Source: Halictus rubicundus
Lineage: Eukaryota; Arthropoda; Insecta; Hymenoptera; Halictidae
Direction: 5' to 3'
DNA: 64,000 nt
Assembly: GCF_050948215.1 (NCBI RefSeq)
Contig: NC_135153.1
Location: 4,182,058 to 4,246,057, forward strand
A program made the position numbers and the translations under genes. Under the pieces are notes generated by a model. It searched no databases and was not told where the DNA came from. It was given only the letters and a program-made list of their open reading frames with translations. Of the stretch, positions 41,485-52,084 are shown piece after piece. The stretch's first letter is position 1. Each line of letters starts with the position of its first letter.

Positions 41485-42995
41485 TGTGTTGGACAGCTTG
41501 CGATTTTCAGCAATAGCAAAAATCAGATTTCACGTAGAACTTTTTAGCGAAACCCATTGCTGAAGAGGTACCGACAAAAGTATTTTTTCGACGCCAAACC
41601 GTGTGCAGTGGTGTTTTAAGGTGTTTTAAGAAAAGGACAGAAGGAATAAAAAATTGAAAATTCTGAGAAAACAAAGTGTCACGTGTGCGGCGCGTCATTT
41701 CGAACTCTGGGGCGAAAACGTTGGAACGTGTGTGACACGTCGTTCCATCGGAGGAGGTTAATTGAATTAGAACTAGGCAAACTACATTCCGTTAAGACTA
41801 GCGAATTGAATTTCGCGATGACACAGAACTTAATTACGGGTATCATCTCGTTTCGTTTTAACCAATTTCTCAGCACGGAGAGAAACAGGAACAGGACGAG
41901 TTTATTAACGCGAGAGAAAACTCCCGTCTAGGCAGCACTCGCTAATTAACGAATGGCGATAAGTGACGCTCGGATATAGGCCGGGGGAGGGGGGGAACGG
42001 AATCCCCATTGCTTTCATCTGGTCGCTCCGCTTTTTCTTCGGCGTCGTTCCAGCGATTGGTATATTCACAATGGTGAGCAAAAATCGATTACTTTAATAT
42101 GGTTTCAAAGCCTCTCGGGGTTCACGCTTATAAGTATACAGAAGCGCGGAATACGAGAACTCGAAGACGCTTTAATATCGCCGATAGATCCAGAGCGTTG
42201 AGCAAAAGAAAAAAAAAGAAAGGAAAAGAAAACGATCGCTTCGAATCCGAAAGCACTTTGGAAACCTTAATTTTCACTTAAGTACTATGTAGTTTCGAGT
42301 CGAAGGAAATGTTATTATTGCTTTGAGTTCTTTCAGTCGTACCGCGGGAACTTCGCACCGCTTTTCGATAATGTTAAATCGGATTTTTTTACAGTCGATC
42401 AGCTTTCATAGTAATTGTTTCGGAACTAGTATTTCCTACTCTTTCTTAATAGACGCGACAAATAAAGACCCGATTTTTATACAAGCTACTTCGAACTTTG
42501 TAACAGTGTCGCCAGATAAGGGGAGGGAGCATCAACATTTTTATATTTTAGTGAAAATTTATTAATATACATTCAGAGTAATAAGATAACAAGATGATTT
42601 AAATTTGATTTTTGCCGCCATATATGCGGCATTGGACCCAGTAAGTAAAAGTGCCATGCCGCTTATGTGGCGCCATTGGTCCGTTAAGGGTTGATATAGT
42701 CCTTTGTCTGTCTCATTATACTATTATAATTTTTATAAGAGTCTCTAGAAAATTTACCTGTAAACCTTCAACTGTGCTTCTAGTGTTGCCGCTATTATTA
42801 CTAACAACAGTCGAAGATTTTCGTAAGAATATCAGGTGTACTATTTTTCATATTTCCGGCTTTTACAGCACTAATTAAGCACTTCAGCACTCTAGCACTT
42901 TATTTATGATTCGGGAGCTAAAGAAACCACGAAATTACCATTTATAATAGCAACTTCCGTAAAAAATGTCCACCACGGAAGCAACTGTGAAACGA
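41485..42995. other. Spacer, no gene recognised
   Basis: Scattered frames up to 82 codons without domains. GCCGCCATATATGCGGCATT and a related GCCGCTTATGTGGCGCCATT near 42614-42670 form an imperfect direct pair. No firm feature. Confidence 0.35.
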
Positions 42996-42999
42996 GGTA

Positions 43000-43168
43000 C
43001 AGTGAATTCTCGATATATGTCAAAACACGGGTCTTGCCAGCGTCGTGTATCGTTCAGGAGACATGCAGTGTTATGTTTACAGTCCTCGGCGTCCGACCCT
43101 GCGGTAGTGGGGATAATTCCGCGATTTTTATCATCCAGTCCTTGGCGACATATATAGAGAAATCACTG
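43000..43168 (-). mobile_element. F1 MITE, GAATTC subfamily, TA-flanked
   Basis: It begins CAGTGAATTCTCGATATATG, contains GCGGTAGTGGGGATAATTCC, and ends ATATATAGAGAAATCACTG. TA flanks both ends. Confidence 0.85.
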
Positions 43169-43174
43169 TATCAT

Positions 43175-43745
43175 TTTCTACTTTACCAAAAGTGGTTAGT
43201 TCGTGTTGTTTTATGAAAGTAACGAGATTTTTGTGTTAGCACAGTATCCCCTTCCTGTATGGTTACTGTTCAGCGAGCTTCTCATTGGCTGATTGTTTGT
43301 CCATGTCCTAGCCTTCTCTGCTAACAAAACGGGAACAAGATTTGCCTGTTCTCTAACTTCACACTATAGTGGAGACAGCAACACGATTGTAACGAGGTCG
43401 ATGCTGCTCGATTGTCCTGAGAGATACAGATATTTACTGTCTCAATTAATAACCCACTACAGTTGATTTAATATAAAATGCTCGTAACAGCATGAAAAAT
43501 ACATAATATCATTAATATACATGTCGGAGAAATTATTTGAGTTTATATTCAATACGAAAAATAGTACGATATTTTATTAGGCTTAGAATTAACGATATTT
43601 AAGGGAAATCTTAACAAAATGATAGAATCTCTTGAGAATTGTAAAGAAGTTGAAGTAGCATAACAAAGAATGAGAACAATTTTTAATATCTCAAACGATG
43701 AATAGAAAAAAGAAAACCTATTCATTATTTTATTAATATTTTTTT
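43175..43745. other. AT-rich spacer, nothing recognised
   Basis: No TIR pairs or coding signal. Confidence 0.4.
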
Positions 43746-43748
43746 ATA

Positions 43749-43854
43749 GAGGGTGGCCAAAAAATATTGTACTTCTTTCAAAGGGATGATTCCTGAGGTC
43801 ATTTGAAGTAACTTTTTCCTTTGCGAAAATGTTCTCCGCAGATTCGTTAAAGAG
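43749..43854 (+). mobile_element. F2 left arm
   Basis: AGGGTGGCCAAAAAATATTG, then AAAGGGATGATTCCTGAGGTC and CGAAAATGTTCTCCGCAG, matches the left arm of 48262-48607. It stops abruptly at the F15 element. Confidence 0.65.
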
Positions 43855-44048
43855 TACCAATTACTATGCCTGTATTAATTATACTTATTTTTAAGGCATA
43901 ATGAATATTAAAATAGAGATATTAGATTCTCTTCATTAAAATCAGTTAATATGTTATCACTTTTTTAATATTCATTATGGTTTAAAAATAAGTAGAATTA
44001 ATATAGGCACAATAATTGGTACACCCACAGTGATTGGCACCCTTACCC
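43855..44048. mobile_element. F15 MITE, nearly complete palindrome
   Basis: TACCAATTACTATGCC to GGCACAATAATTGGTA are inverted, and the arms extend through TTATTTTTAAGGCATAATGA / TTATGGTTTAAAAATAAG. An outer CACCCACAGTGATTGGCACC is present only on the right. About 194 bp. Confidence 0.6.
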
Positions 44049-44049
44049 T

Positions 44050-44625
44050 GGGTGTTGCTTGGAACCTTCGTCACAACTCTGACTCGTTGTGAAACGCATT
44101 TATCAGTTCGAAAATACGCCGTAACTTCCGCGGAGTGTCGTGCAGTCTTAAACTTTCCTGTCGATGTTTAGATTCTGTGATTTCGTTCGAAGCTCGCGCG
44201 AGAATCGATTAATTAACGGAGCTTCCCCCAGCCCCTCTGGATCCTACCTCGCCTCCATAAACGAATTCCTTTGAGTACGCGACTACGGTACGTCCGCGAG
44301 TCATCGGAAAGTGCACAACACTACCTGCGATTAATCGAATTGCTCGATCAAAGAGCAATCGATTGGCGCAGGCCGGGACGTTTCCTTAATTTTGTATCGG
44401 CTCGCGAGAAAGCGGGCACGAGCGATCGTACGGCTCGGCCCGAAAATAACAGAACCCGAACCGGTCAAAGATGATTAAAGTTGGCGTGCGTTTCCGTCGC
44501 GTCCAAATGAGATTCCAAAAGGACGAGCTCGCCAATGGGTTTTTCTCGTTGCCAGAAGCATGCTCGCAATTCAGGCCGAAACTCAATCTGCGAATGGATC
44601 GGCCCGGCTACGCGTAACGTGTACA
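44050..44625. other. Mixed stretch, nothing recognised
   Basis: Partly CpG-rich (44200-44600). Frames of 60-70 codons without domains. Confidence 0.35.
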
Positions 44626-45130
44626 CTACCGGCCAAAAGTACAGCCCCGTAATTGACCAGAGCGAAAAATTCAGTTTTCCCTGAGCCACGGTCTATTTCG
44701 CAACAATGAGAAGTGTAGAAAAATCGATTTCACTCGTGATAAGTCATCCCTGCCGTTCAGGCGAATTTAAATCGGTTGACGCAGAAAAAAAAAGCGACAC
44801 GCATCCAAAGATGTTAGAATCTGTGGATTTTAAGCAGAAACTGACCAAAGGTCCTGAAAAACTACGATTTTCACCACTTTTAACCACCCGCTTCGACAAC
44901 ATTTTCAGCACGTGTACAACTAACATAGACCTGCGAAACGTATATTTTAAATTTTCTTTACGGGCGCAAATGAAATTGCAATTTTCTCAAAATCCTTTTT
45001 GCCCGTCATTTGGTAAACCAATTCTTCTAACTGCTCAAAAAAAGTCAGATTGTTTAGTACAATTTTTAAAAAATTATACGGTTTTAAAGGACACTCGAAT
45101 ACTTTCGTTAAGGTACAACGCTGATCTTTA
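44622..45130. mobile_element. Possible Tc1-type fragment
   Basis: ACACTACCGGCCAAAAGTAC near 44622-44641 has the Tc1 terminal style (CAGTG/CACTAC..GGCCAAAAGT). The following 141-codon + frame (44706-45131) has no transposase motif that I recognise, and no right end was found. Confidence 0.35.
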
Positions 45131-45234
45131 AGGTCCTACCAGTAGTTTTCATCTAGACATCTAATTTTGGTCTTAGTTTTAATTTTAAATCAAGTTTATT
45201 ACAATGTGAATTAATGCGATTGTCGCGTAGGGAA

Positions 45235-45803
45235 GGCTGGGGCAAAACTGATACATTTTTCAGTTTTTCATTTCTGCAATTTTGAAAAAAGAATATGATT
45301 AAATATTCTTTTTCCCTTTTTACATATTGTAAGCATAACTTTGAGAAAAATACGCACAAAGTAAGTTATGAAATGTTTATTTGATAAACCTCTATCAATA
45401 TATTTTTCATTCTACTTTTTTATTAATACATCTTAATATTGTCATTTTATCTATACAGTGAATTCTCGATACATGTCAACAACACGAGTCTTGCCAGCGT
45501 CGTGTATGTCTCGCGGTGGTGGGGATAATTCCGCGACGTTTGTCATCCAGTCCTTGGCGACATATATAGAGAAATCACTGTATTATATTTGCACGTTGCC
45601 TCGCTGCCAATGAACGTTCTTTCATGGCGGCATGTGCTTTCTCAAAATAATCTCACGTGTTTCGCCACGTTTTATGTGCCAATATAATTTCGAACAATTT
45701 TTCTAGAAAGAGAAAATCCACTTAAATAAAGAAAAATAGTGAGGGAACATTTATACGCTGTGCCAACGTGCTCCATAAAGGAACCGTGTCAATGTGCCCC
45801 ATC
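45235..45803. mobile_element. Putative TIR element with GGCTGGGGCAAA ends, hosting an F1 copy
   Basis: GGCTGGGGCAAAACTGATAC at the left and GTGTCAATGTGCCCCATC at the right are imperfect inverted repeats. An F1 MITE (45456-45580) sits inside. The superfamily is unclear; target duplications are not evident. Confidence 0.4.
45456..45580 (-). mobile_element. F1 MITE, shortest intact copy (125 bp)
   Basis: It begins CAGTGAATTCTCGATACATG and ends ATATATAGAGAAATCACTG, with TA on both sides and core GGTGGTGGGGATAATTCC. Its intact GATACATGTCAAC segment shows where the mariner inserted in the split copy at 31704. Confidence 0.85.
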
Positions 45804-45809
45804 GGAGGT

Positions 45810-46715
45810 TATTATATGAAAACATCTCCGTAAAAAAATATCCACCATATAAACAAAAGGCCAAAACTTAATTCGAGGGAAAATAATATATTGACGATAG
45901 CATTATGTGGTGCTTTCCCAAACAAAGATTAATGAATTCACTACACATCGATGGTAAAAAGAATTCAAAAATGGAGGCGACAATCTTGTAAATAAAGAAC
46001 GTGAACGGTCAAAAAATGCAATTTTGCCGTAACGCAATTAAGAAACTTTTAATTCGTTGACATAATATGCTGTTCTCAATGGTGCTTGTTCTGATTAATA
46101 ATTTTTACTTAGAAAAAAGGTTTGACGTTACGATTCAAAATTACTAAAGCCTAAACTATTTTGTGTTTTGCGTATTAGTTTTTTTCGCGAGCGCGTAAAA
46201 TCCACAGTATAACCAAACTTGAAATCCACTGAAACTACATAAAAAAAAACACTGTGAACAATTTCGAACCGTCAACCGAGACGATCGTGTTTCCTGGATC
46301 GGGAGATTCGAATGGCCCTTCGGGGGAAATTCTTGAACATTTTTACCGTTCTTTTTTTTTCGAAAAAACAACATCGCGGCGACACAAAGTGATTTAAAAA
46401 ATAGCGAATCGGCTGGCAAACACGCTGAAAAGACGACCGGAACGCGTGTGTAACAGTGCAACAAGGTGAAGGAACAAGGTAATGCAGAGCCCCCGTAGCC
46501 TTTTTGAATTTTCCACGAGGTTCTCGGATGTGCGCCGACCAATACCGCGCCGCTCTTCCTCGATGAAAAGCGATAACTTCTCGTTAACGATAATGAACGA
46601 TGAGTTAACAAACGCAGAGTGAATGGACGAGGGTAGGGCGAGGGGTTGAAAAGCGAAGGAACCGAGTAAAAAGCTTTCGAATGAGACCTTACTCCTTTCG
46701 TCGACCATTCGAACG
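45810..46715. other. AT-rich spacer, nothing recognised
   Basis: Minus-strand frames (46611-46156, 46843-46394) have no domain. No repeats. Confidence 0.35.
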
Positions 46716-46721
46716 TCCATG

Positions 46722-46764
46722 TCTCTCTCTTTCTCTCTCTCTCTCACTCTCTCTCTCTCTCTCC
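46722..46764 (+). repeat. Interrupted (CT)n microsatellite
   Basis: CT tract with TTTC and CAC interruptions, about 43 bp. Confidence 0.9.
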
Positions 46765-47148
46765 CTTTTCCTCTCTTGCTCGTCCCTCTGCCTTTACCTT
46801 TCGGACTTATCATGCGTTGGTTCAAGAAAATATATGGCTGCATTCATATCGTATCTAGGAAATGTTAAAATAAGGGCTCGAGTATGCAAGATGCATGGCA
46901 GACTGCAGAAAGCCGAGGGAACTACTCGTTTCCATTACCACTGGAAAATATTAGGTCGGTGCAAAAATAATTACGGTTTTCATCTGTTTAAACTTCAGCG
47001 ATTTTTCTGAAACGACGTTTTATCTCACTAGGTACTAGACTGCGAATGTTTATGGAATTCTCGATTTTTCTGGGCAAATTTAAAAAATGTTGAATAAGCG
47101 ACCCAATTACTGCGCGGGTACCAATTACTGTGCCTATACTTTTTATTG

Positions 47149-47946
47149 GACCGCGGATGTTTATGCAGTTTTCAATTTTTATAGACAAGTTTTAAGAAAG
47201 TGGAATGAAATGAAATCCTATTTTTGATGGGAACAGCCTTTGTAGCAGACCTGGGTAAAATTCCGAGAAAAAAATATTTAAAATACTATTTTAAATAGTA
47301 TAATTTAATGTGGTTCAAATAAAATGCTACTTTAAATAAAACGAAAACTTTCGGCAAGTAAATTATGTTTATTTTGATAACCAGATTCATAAAATAAAAT
47401 TTTTTAATGTTGTATTTCAAATATTTCCTTACAATGAAAATAAGTGGAGCAAATAGTTAATATTATAAAATATAATTTTTAACATAGGAAACTATAATAG
47501 TTAACAAAGTATTATGTGTACCTTAATTACAAATATTTGCATGTAACATGTTGATAAACAGACGACAATGTCGTACTAACATTACACGCAAGAAAATATC
47601 AGAAAAGTATGTTAACTACTCACCCCTACTCACCCCGGTGTATCAACTACTTGAAATACTATTTTACACAGTCCTACAATACAAAGTAATTCTCACTATT
47701 TTCAATATTTTCCAAATAAAATACTATTTTTAAGTAGTATTTCAAAAACTTTTTCTTATAAATAAAATAATTTATTTGCATGATTATAGGCATGCTTTAA
47801 AAATAAAATAAACTATTTACTATTTTCTATTTCAAATACCATTTTGCCCAGCACTGCTTTATAGATCCAAGACAAATAAAAATCGTACTAAATTCTATCA
47901 AATTTTATATTCCACTATTTTTTGAAAATATTCATACGCTATAAAT
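47149..47946. mobile_element. Inner F7 MITE hosting a hAT-type element
   Basis: GACCGCGGATGTTTATGCAG starts it. The right arm CAAATAAAAATCGTACTAAA to CATACGCTATAAATGAG is parallel to the outer F7 right arm (48117-48200) but lacks the final GATCCGCAGTC. Confidence 0.55.
47246..47856. mobile_element. hAT-type MITE, 611 bp, 8-bp TSD CTTTRTAG
   Basis: It begins CAGACCTGGGTAAAATTCC and ends CATTTTGCCCAGCACTG. Flanking octamers CTTTGTAG (47238-47245) and CTTTATAG (47857-47864) match at seven of eight positions. The interior is AT-rich with repeated AAATACTATTTTTAA-like motifs and no transposase. A partial copy lies at 37633-37799. Confidence 0.85.
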
Positions 47947-48261
47947 GAGTGAATATTAAAAAGAAGATATAAAATTTTTCTCATTAAAATCAGTTAATGT
48001 AATATATCTCTTCTTTAACATTCATTATGTTTTAACAATAAGTATAATTAATATTGGCACAGTGATTGGTACCCGCACAGTAATTGGGTCCCTTACCCTA
48101 GTCGTTGCACTTCTGAAATAAATAAAAATCGTACTAAATTCTTTGGAATTTTATATACTGACATTTTTTGGAAATTTTCAGATCCCATAAATGTGTAAAG
48201 ATCCGCAGTCTAATCATGATGAAACAAGATTATAGAACAGTCCTTCGACGTTTAGCTCAAA

Positions 48262-48607
48262 CAGGGTGACCCAAAAATGTTGTATTTCTTTGAAAGGGGT
48301 GATCCCTGAGGTCATTTCAAGTAACTTTTTCCTTTGCGAAAATGTTCTTCTCCGCATTGTTAACAAGTTATTAAGGAAAAACACGGTCCAATCAGAACGC
48401 GGCAACAGCGAACCGATTGCGGCTCAGCCAATGGCAACACCACGTTCAGCGGGGCCCGTCGCCGAACGGGAATGGGTCCGCTGTTGCCACGCTCTGATTG
48501 GTCCATGTTTTTCGTTAATAACTACTTAACGAAGCTGCGGAGGACATTTTCGCAAAGGAAAAAATTACTTGCATCATTTTCAAGTGCATCATTTTCGGGA
48601 CACCCTG
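48262..48607. mobile_element. F2 MITE with GC-rich CCAAT core
   Basis: It begins CAGGGTGACCCAAAAATG and ends TTTTCGGGACACCCTG. The arms contain AAAGGGGTGATCCCTGAGGTC and its inverse. The centre (48385-48510) is GC-rich, with inverted CCAATCAGA / CTGATTGG and ACAGCGAACC / GGTCCGCTGT, plus an extra GCCAATGGC. About 346 bp. Confidence 0.8.
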
Positions 48608-48614
48608 CATAGTT

Positions 48615-49310
48615 CGAGAATTCAACTCCGGGTTCTTTCAGTTACGAGCACGGCAATCAGTGCAATTTCCAAATAGATTCTATCTTCGTCCAGCAAACGA
48701 TTCGACTCTTTTGTCGTTCGAGCAACGTACCGGGAAGCCGAATCGTCGAAACAATGCGATATTTACAGCATTCTTGTTCGTCCGTCAGGTAACTTCCGCT
48801 ATAAAACGTAATCGTTGTTTGCTTAGAAGCGACCTATCGTGTTCGAGCAGCGGTTCGAAACGGTTACTCTCCTTCTGCTGGCTATGATCGATTCCAGGTA
48901 TACTAAAAACTTCAACGGAAGGATTAAGTATCTATTACTCAATGATAATTTCCTATATTCTTGGACATTTTCATTGGGAGATCACCTGGATATCTGAGTA
49001 TTCTGTCACTCTGGATTACTTTTTTTTCTTTCAAAGAATATGAAAATAGATGCCTCCTTTATTATCAGATATTTTTCTGAACAAAATTAACCCTTCGACT
49101 AGGTGATTTTTCAATTACGAACACTCGCGAAGACTTAATAAAAGACGCGTAAAATTAAGATAATAAACATTCTAGTCATTGTAAATACAATATAGTTTAT
49201 ATAAATATGGATAGCATCGTGCAGTAAAATGGAAGAGTTATTTGTCGTCTGAAAAAAAAAATAAAAGTTTCTGTACAGTGATAGCAGACTTGAATGACGA
49301 ATTAGAAGTT
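48615..49310. other. Spacer, nothing recognised
   Basis: TTAACCCTTCGACTAGG at about 49089 has a TTAA-CCC start but no inverted partner. No gene. Confidence 0.4.
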
Positions 49311-49320
49311 AGAAGGTTAA

Positions 49321-49790
49321 CCCTCGAATTCCTGCGAGTTCTAGGCCTATGCCGGAGTCATTTCTGACCCACGCCGACTACAGTTTTCTTTCGATATAAG
49401 GCGATGGCTCGGGATTGGCTTTCGTCGAATTTCGAATGAAGAAGAAGAAGAGGGGATTTTCTTATATCGAAATAAAAAGCGTCATCTTATAACCGAATAA
49501 AATTGTACAGGGTGTAAAGAAATGTTTGGTCTTGGCTGCCATAGGCGTGTTCTACATCTTCGGATTGATGAAGATCCGTAAAATTGTCCTTGACCTTGAA
49601 TTTCAAGGTCAAATTTTTGTTTATTATCACGACGCGTAAGATATAATGCAATAAAAAGAATCTTGACCTTGATATTTAAGGTCAAGGACATTTTTACGGA
49701 TCTTCATCAATCCGAAGATGTAGAACACGCCTATGGCAGCCAAGACCAAACATTTCTTTACACCCTGTACATATTGAGTTGTAATTTATG
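49321..49790 (+). mobile_element. F4 MITE interrupted by a palindromic MITE
   Basis: TTAA (49317-49320) precedes CCCTCGAATTCCTGCGAG and the F4 unit (GGCCTATGCCGGAGTCATTT, GAAGAAGAAGAAGAGGGGAT). At AAATTGTA the copy is interrupted (49509-49767) and resumes as CATATTGA, parallel to 29051. The right end is lost soon after. Confidence 0.75.
49509..49767. mobile_element. Near-perfect palindromic MITE, 259 bp, TA TSD
   Basis: It begins CAGGGTGTAAAGAAATGTTT and ends AAACATTTCTTTACACCCTG between TA duplicates (49507-49508, 49768-49769). The arms are about 107 bp and I count three mismatches between them; the loop is about 45 bp. It contains TGACCTTGA at 49591 and 49664 and TCAAGGTCA at 49603. The near-identity of the arms suggests a recent insertion or a recent foldback origin. 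Confidence 0.9.
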
Positions 49791-49794
49791 ACTA

Positions 49795-51545
49795 TTGTAT
49801 TTCTGTACATAAAATGCAATGGCTGAAGTGTAACTTTGATTGTTTATATTCTCGTGTAAACGAGAGTGAAAAGTAGTTCTGGTTAGACAGAAACGTTAAT
49901 TCTATTTCGAAGAAGTTAACGTTGTTGCAAGCATAAGCTTCTGGAAATATTGTGGAGTAAATAAGTTTGAAGCTGAAACCGTGAACCGTTCGGTTTAATG
50001 AAGTTATAAGAATTACAGTGTCCTCAAGTATTAAAAATTAAAAAAATATTCTTAATTTTTGTATTTGCCCTTGAATATTTCTTTAAACTGTACGATCCCC
50101 CTGAACTTCTGTTAAGCGAATATAATAGTCAAAACTGAGCTTCAACAATACAGTTACAATTTCGGTGTACAAAGTTCGTATAAAACAGAAAAGAAATGCT
50201 TGGAAGGGCAAAGTTCGATAAATAACTTCCGCTGTAAAAGTTAGCCGTTTTATTCAACTCCTGCTTTGAATCTTTCTTTTTTAACACCAGAGATCGGAAA
50301 AGTTATGGAGTTTTCTGATATGTTCTCTTGGACCGTAGAAAAATTTTTCAAAGTACAAATTTAAAAATAAAAACAAAATAAAACTTTTCTATCGCAGGAT
50401 AGATGAATCTGCTCATTGCTATTTATCCTACACATACCTGATGATATTCAATGGATGGGACTATAAAAATATTAAATTATTATTACAATTAAATTGACAT
50501 TCTAAATACGTGATTTATTTGCAATATTTAAGCAATTCAAAGCTTGCTAATATTTGACGCACGAAAACCTTTTTAATAAACCTTCTAAAATAACCTTTTC
50601 ACGTGGAACTTTCATTATACATTATTAGTATCAGTAAAAAAATTTATCTAACCAGCTCATTTATATTCGAGATTAATAGCAAATTATATCTCAATTTTAA
50701 TAACCCCTAATACAAAAGGTACAAAATTCTTACACAATTCTATTTATGTAACGAATTCGATTTATTTTTCTATATTTTTATATCTTTCTAATTCTATTTT
50801 TCTATTCTATTGTTCTATTTATAAATGTTTCCAAAGTTCCTAAGGGTAACGTACTTTCCATAAAAATTCCACAGGGGCAGATATTTTTGGCTTGGGTCCG
50901 CTTAGACCCAGAATTGAAAACATTCACATAATGCCCAAAACCGACATTTACCTCAAAGAAAAAGGTTCAAAAATATGTAGAAAAGATTTTTACACCCTTC
51001 AGCATCCTCGCAGATGATTTTGGAGATCTCGTGGCAACCGGGGCTAGATTTAATCAAATTCTTATGCATCGAAGTGTGTTGACACGCTACGCGCTTTCAT
51101 TTGGAAATGTTATGCATCTGCGCGATGCAAATGCAGAGTATAGAGGCTTCTTTGAGCCATTCACATACTCCCCTAATGTTTTTTCCTAATTGCAACCAGG
51201 AGGGAGATACGAGCTGCCCCAGTTGCATGCATCATCATGTGGCGGAAGGATTCATGCGTCTTGGTGGTCGCGGTGGATGCAACGAGGGGGGTTGCAGCGA
51301 GGGGTTGGTTCCATGTCACCAGAAGGATCGTCCGGCAGGATTCTCCAGCGATTTATGCGGTCCGATATAGGACGAGCATGTACGAAGCCGCGTGATAGGC
51401 GGGAAATCAACGACGATGGGACGAAATCAATTGAAATCGAATCGAGCAGGATATTTCAGTCCTAACGAACCATATTTCGACAGGAAACATGACGGAACGA
51501 GGTTCCACAAAGACGCACAGTATCGGCTAAGAGTTCCAGTGTTGG
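49795..51545. other. AT-rich then mixed stretch, no gene recognised
   Basis: 50000-50880 is strongly AT-rich with a TTCTAT-like run at about 50735-50822. 51100-51470 is more GC-rich and holds two overlapping frames of about 90 codons (51101, 51190), one Cys/His/Gly-rich (CPSCMHHHVAEGF), without a domain I recognise and without homology evidence. I do not call a gene. Confidence 0.35.
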
Positions 51546-51550
51546 ACATA

Positions 51551-51765
51551 CAGTGTTTACTCTATAGATGTCCCAAATGCCTAGCCGATAAAAGTCGCTG
51601 AACTATCCCCACTGCCGCGGGGGTGTACTCTGTGAGTGGCCAACAAACTCGAGAGATCTAGGTCGCCGAGGAGTGTAAGGTCCTATGGATCAAAGAATAA
51701 TATCTCCTGGCTGATATATGTCCGTGGCTAGACCCGTGTTTTGGACATATATCGAGCAAATACTG
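51551..51765. mobile_element. F1 MITE, TTTACTC subfamily, TA-flanked
   Basis: It begins CAGTGTTTACTCTATAGATG and ends ATATATCGAGCAAATACTG, with core ATCCCCACTGCCGCGG and the internal arm repeat CTCCTGGCTGATATATG. TA flanks both ends. Confidence 0.85.
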
Positions 51766-51784
51766 TACTCTTAAAACATTTTAT

Positions 51785-52080
51785 CTAAAATGTGTCCCAC
51801 GAGCTCTGTACACTTGAATATCTTGGTTACTTTAAACAATACGAGAAAATGTTAGTTACAGAAGTTGTAGGGTTTAAGAAACTACATAATATAGTATAAA
51901 TGTTATTCTTGGAAGTGGAGGCGTAGAGAAGATATAACCTTTGTTTGTTTTAAATGGAATGTCCAATTGTTTATGCTCGATTTCGATAGATTGGCGTATT
52001 CTGAGTATAAAAGTATTAAAGTGTATTTGTCCTAAAACTTACCGTTGCTGAGATGTTTGACTGTTTTCATTCTATTACTC
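51785..52080 (+). mobile_element. F3 DD41D mariner, solo left arm
   Basis: GTGTCCCACGAGCTCTGT, then GAAGTTGTAGGGTTTAAGAA and CCGTTGCTGAGATGTTTGAC, matches the left arm of 31722-31994 throughout. It ends where the transposase would begin. No body or right arm is present, so it is a truncated or internally recombined copy. Confidence 0.8.
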
Positions 52081-52084
52081 TACT

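Larger units (their letters stand above)
47100..48100. mobile_element. F15 MITE, split by an inner F7
   Basis: GACCCAATTACTGCGCGGGT and ACCAATTACTGTGCCTATAC at the left pair with GGCACAGTGATTGGTACC and GCACAGTAATTGGGTCCC at the right, defining a two-block TIR. The segment resumes at about 47947 (TGAATATTAAAAAGAAGATA), in step with 43855-44048. Confidence 0.65.
47038..48210. mobile_element. Outer F7 MITE, split
   Basis: The left end GACTGCGAATGTTTATGGAA follows TA (47036-47037). The right end GTGTAAAGATCCGCAGTC precedes TA (48211-48212). Its sequence is about 160 bp once the F15 insertion is removed. Confidence 0.65.
46951..48650 (+). mobile_element. mariner remnant hosting a five-level insertion nest
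   Basis: It starts TTAGGTCGGTGCAAAAATAA after TA, an irritans-type mariner end (compare 54394). Mariner coding scraps reappear at about 48222-48262 (frame reading T-V-L-R-R-L-A-Q). In between lies an F7 element (47038-48210), containing an F15 (about 47100-48100), containing a second F7 (47149 to about 47946), containing a hAT-type MITE (47246-47856). An F2 MITE (48262-48607) interrupts the mariner tail. The 3' inverted end is missing. Confidence 0.65.

Noticed and set aside
42614..42670. GCCGCCATATATGCGGC / GCCGCTTATGTGGC pair as a MITE
   Set aside because: The copies are direct and imperfect, not inverted, and no target duplication is visible.
51101..51465. Two overlapping frames rich in Cys, His and Gly
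   Set aside because: Cys spacing does not match a zinc-finger or defensin pattern that I know, and the two frames overlap; left as unassigned sequence.
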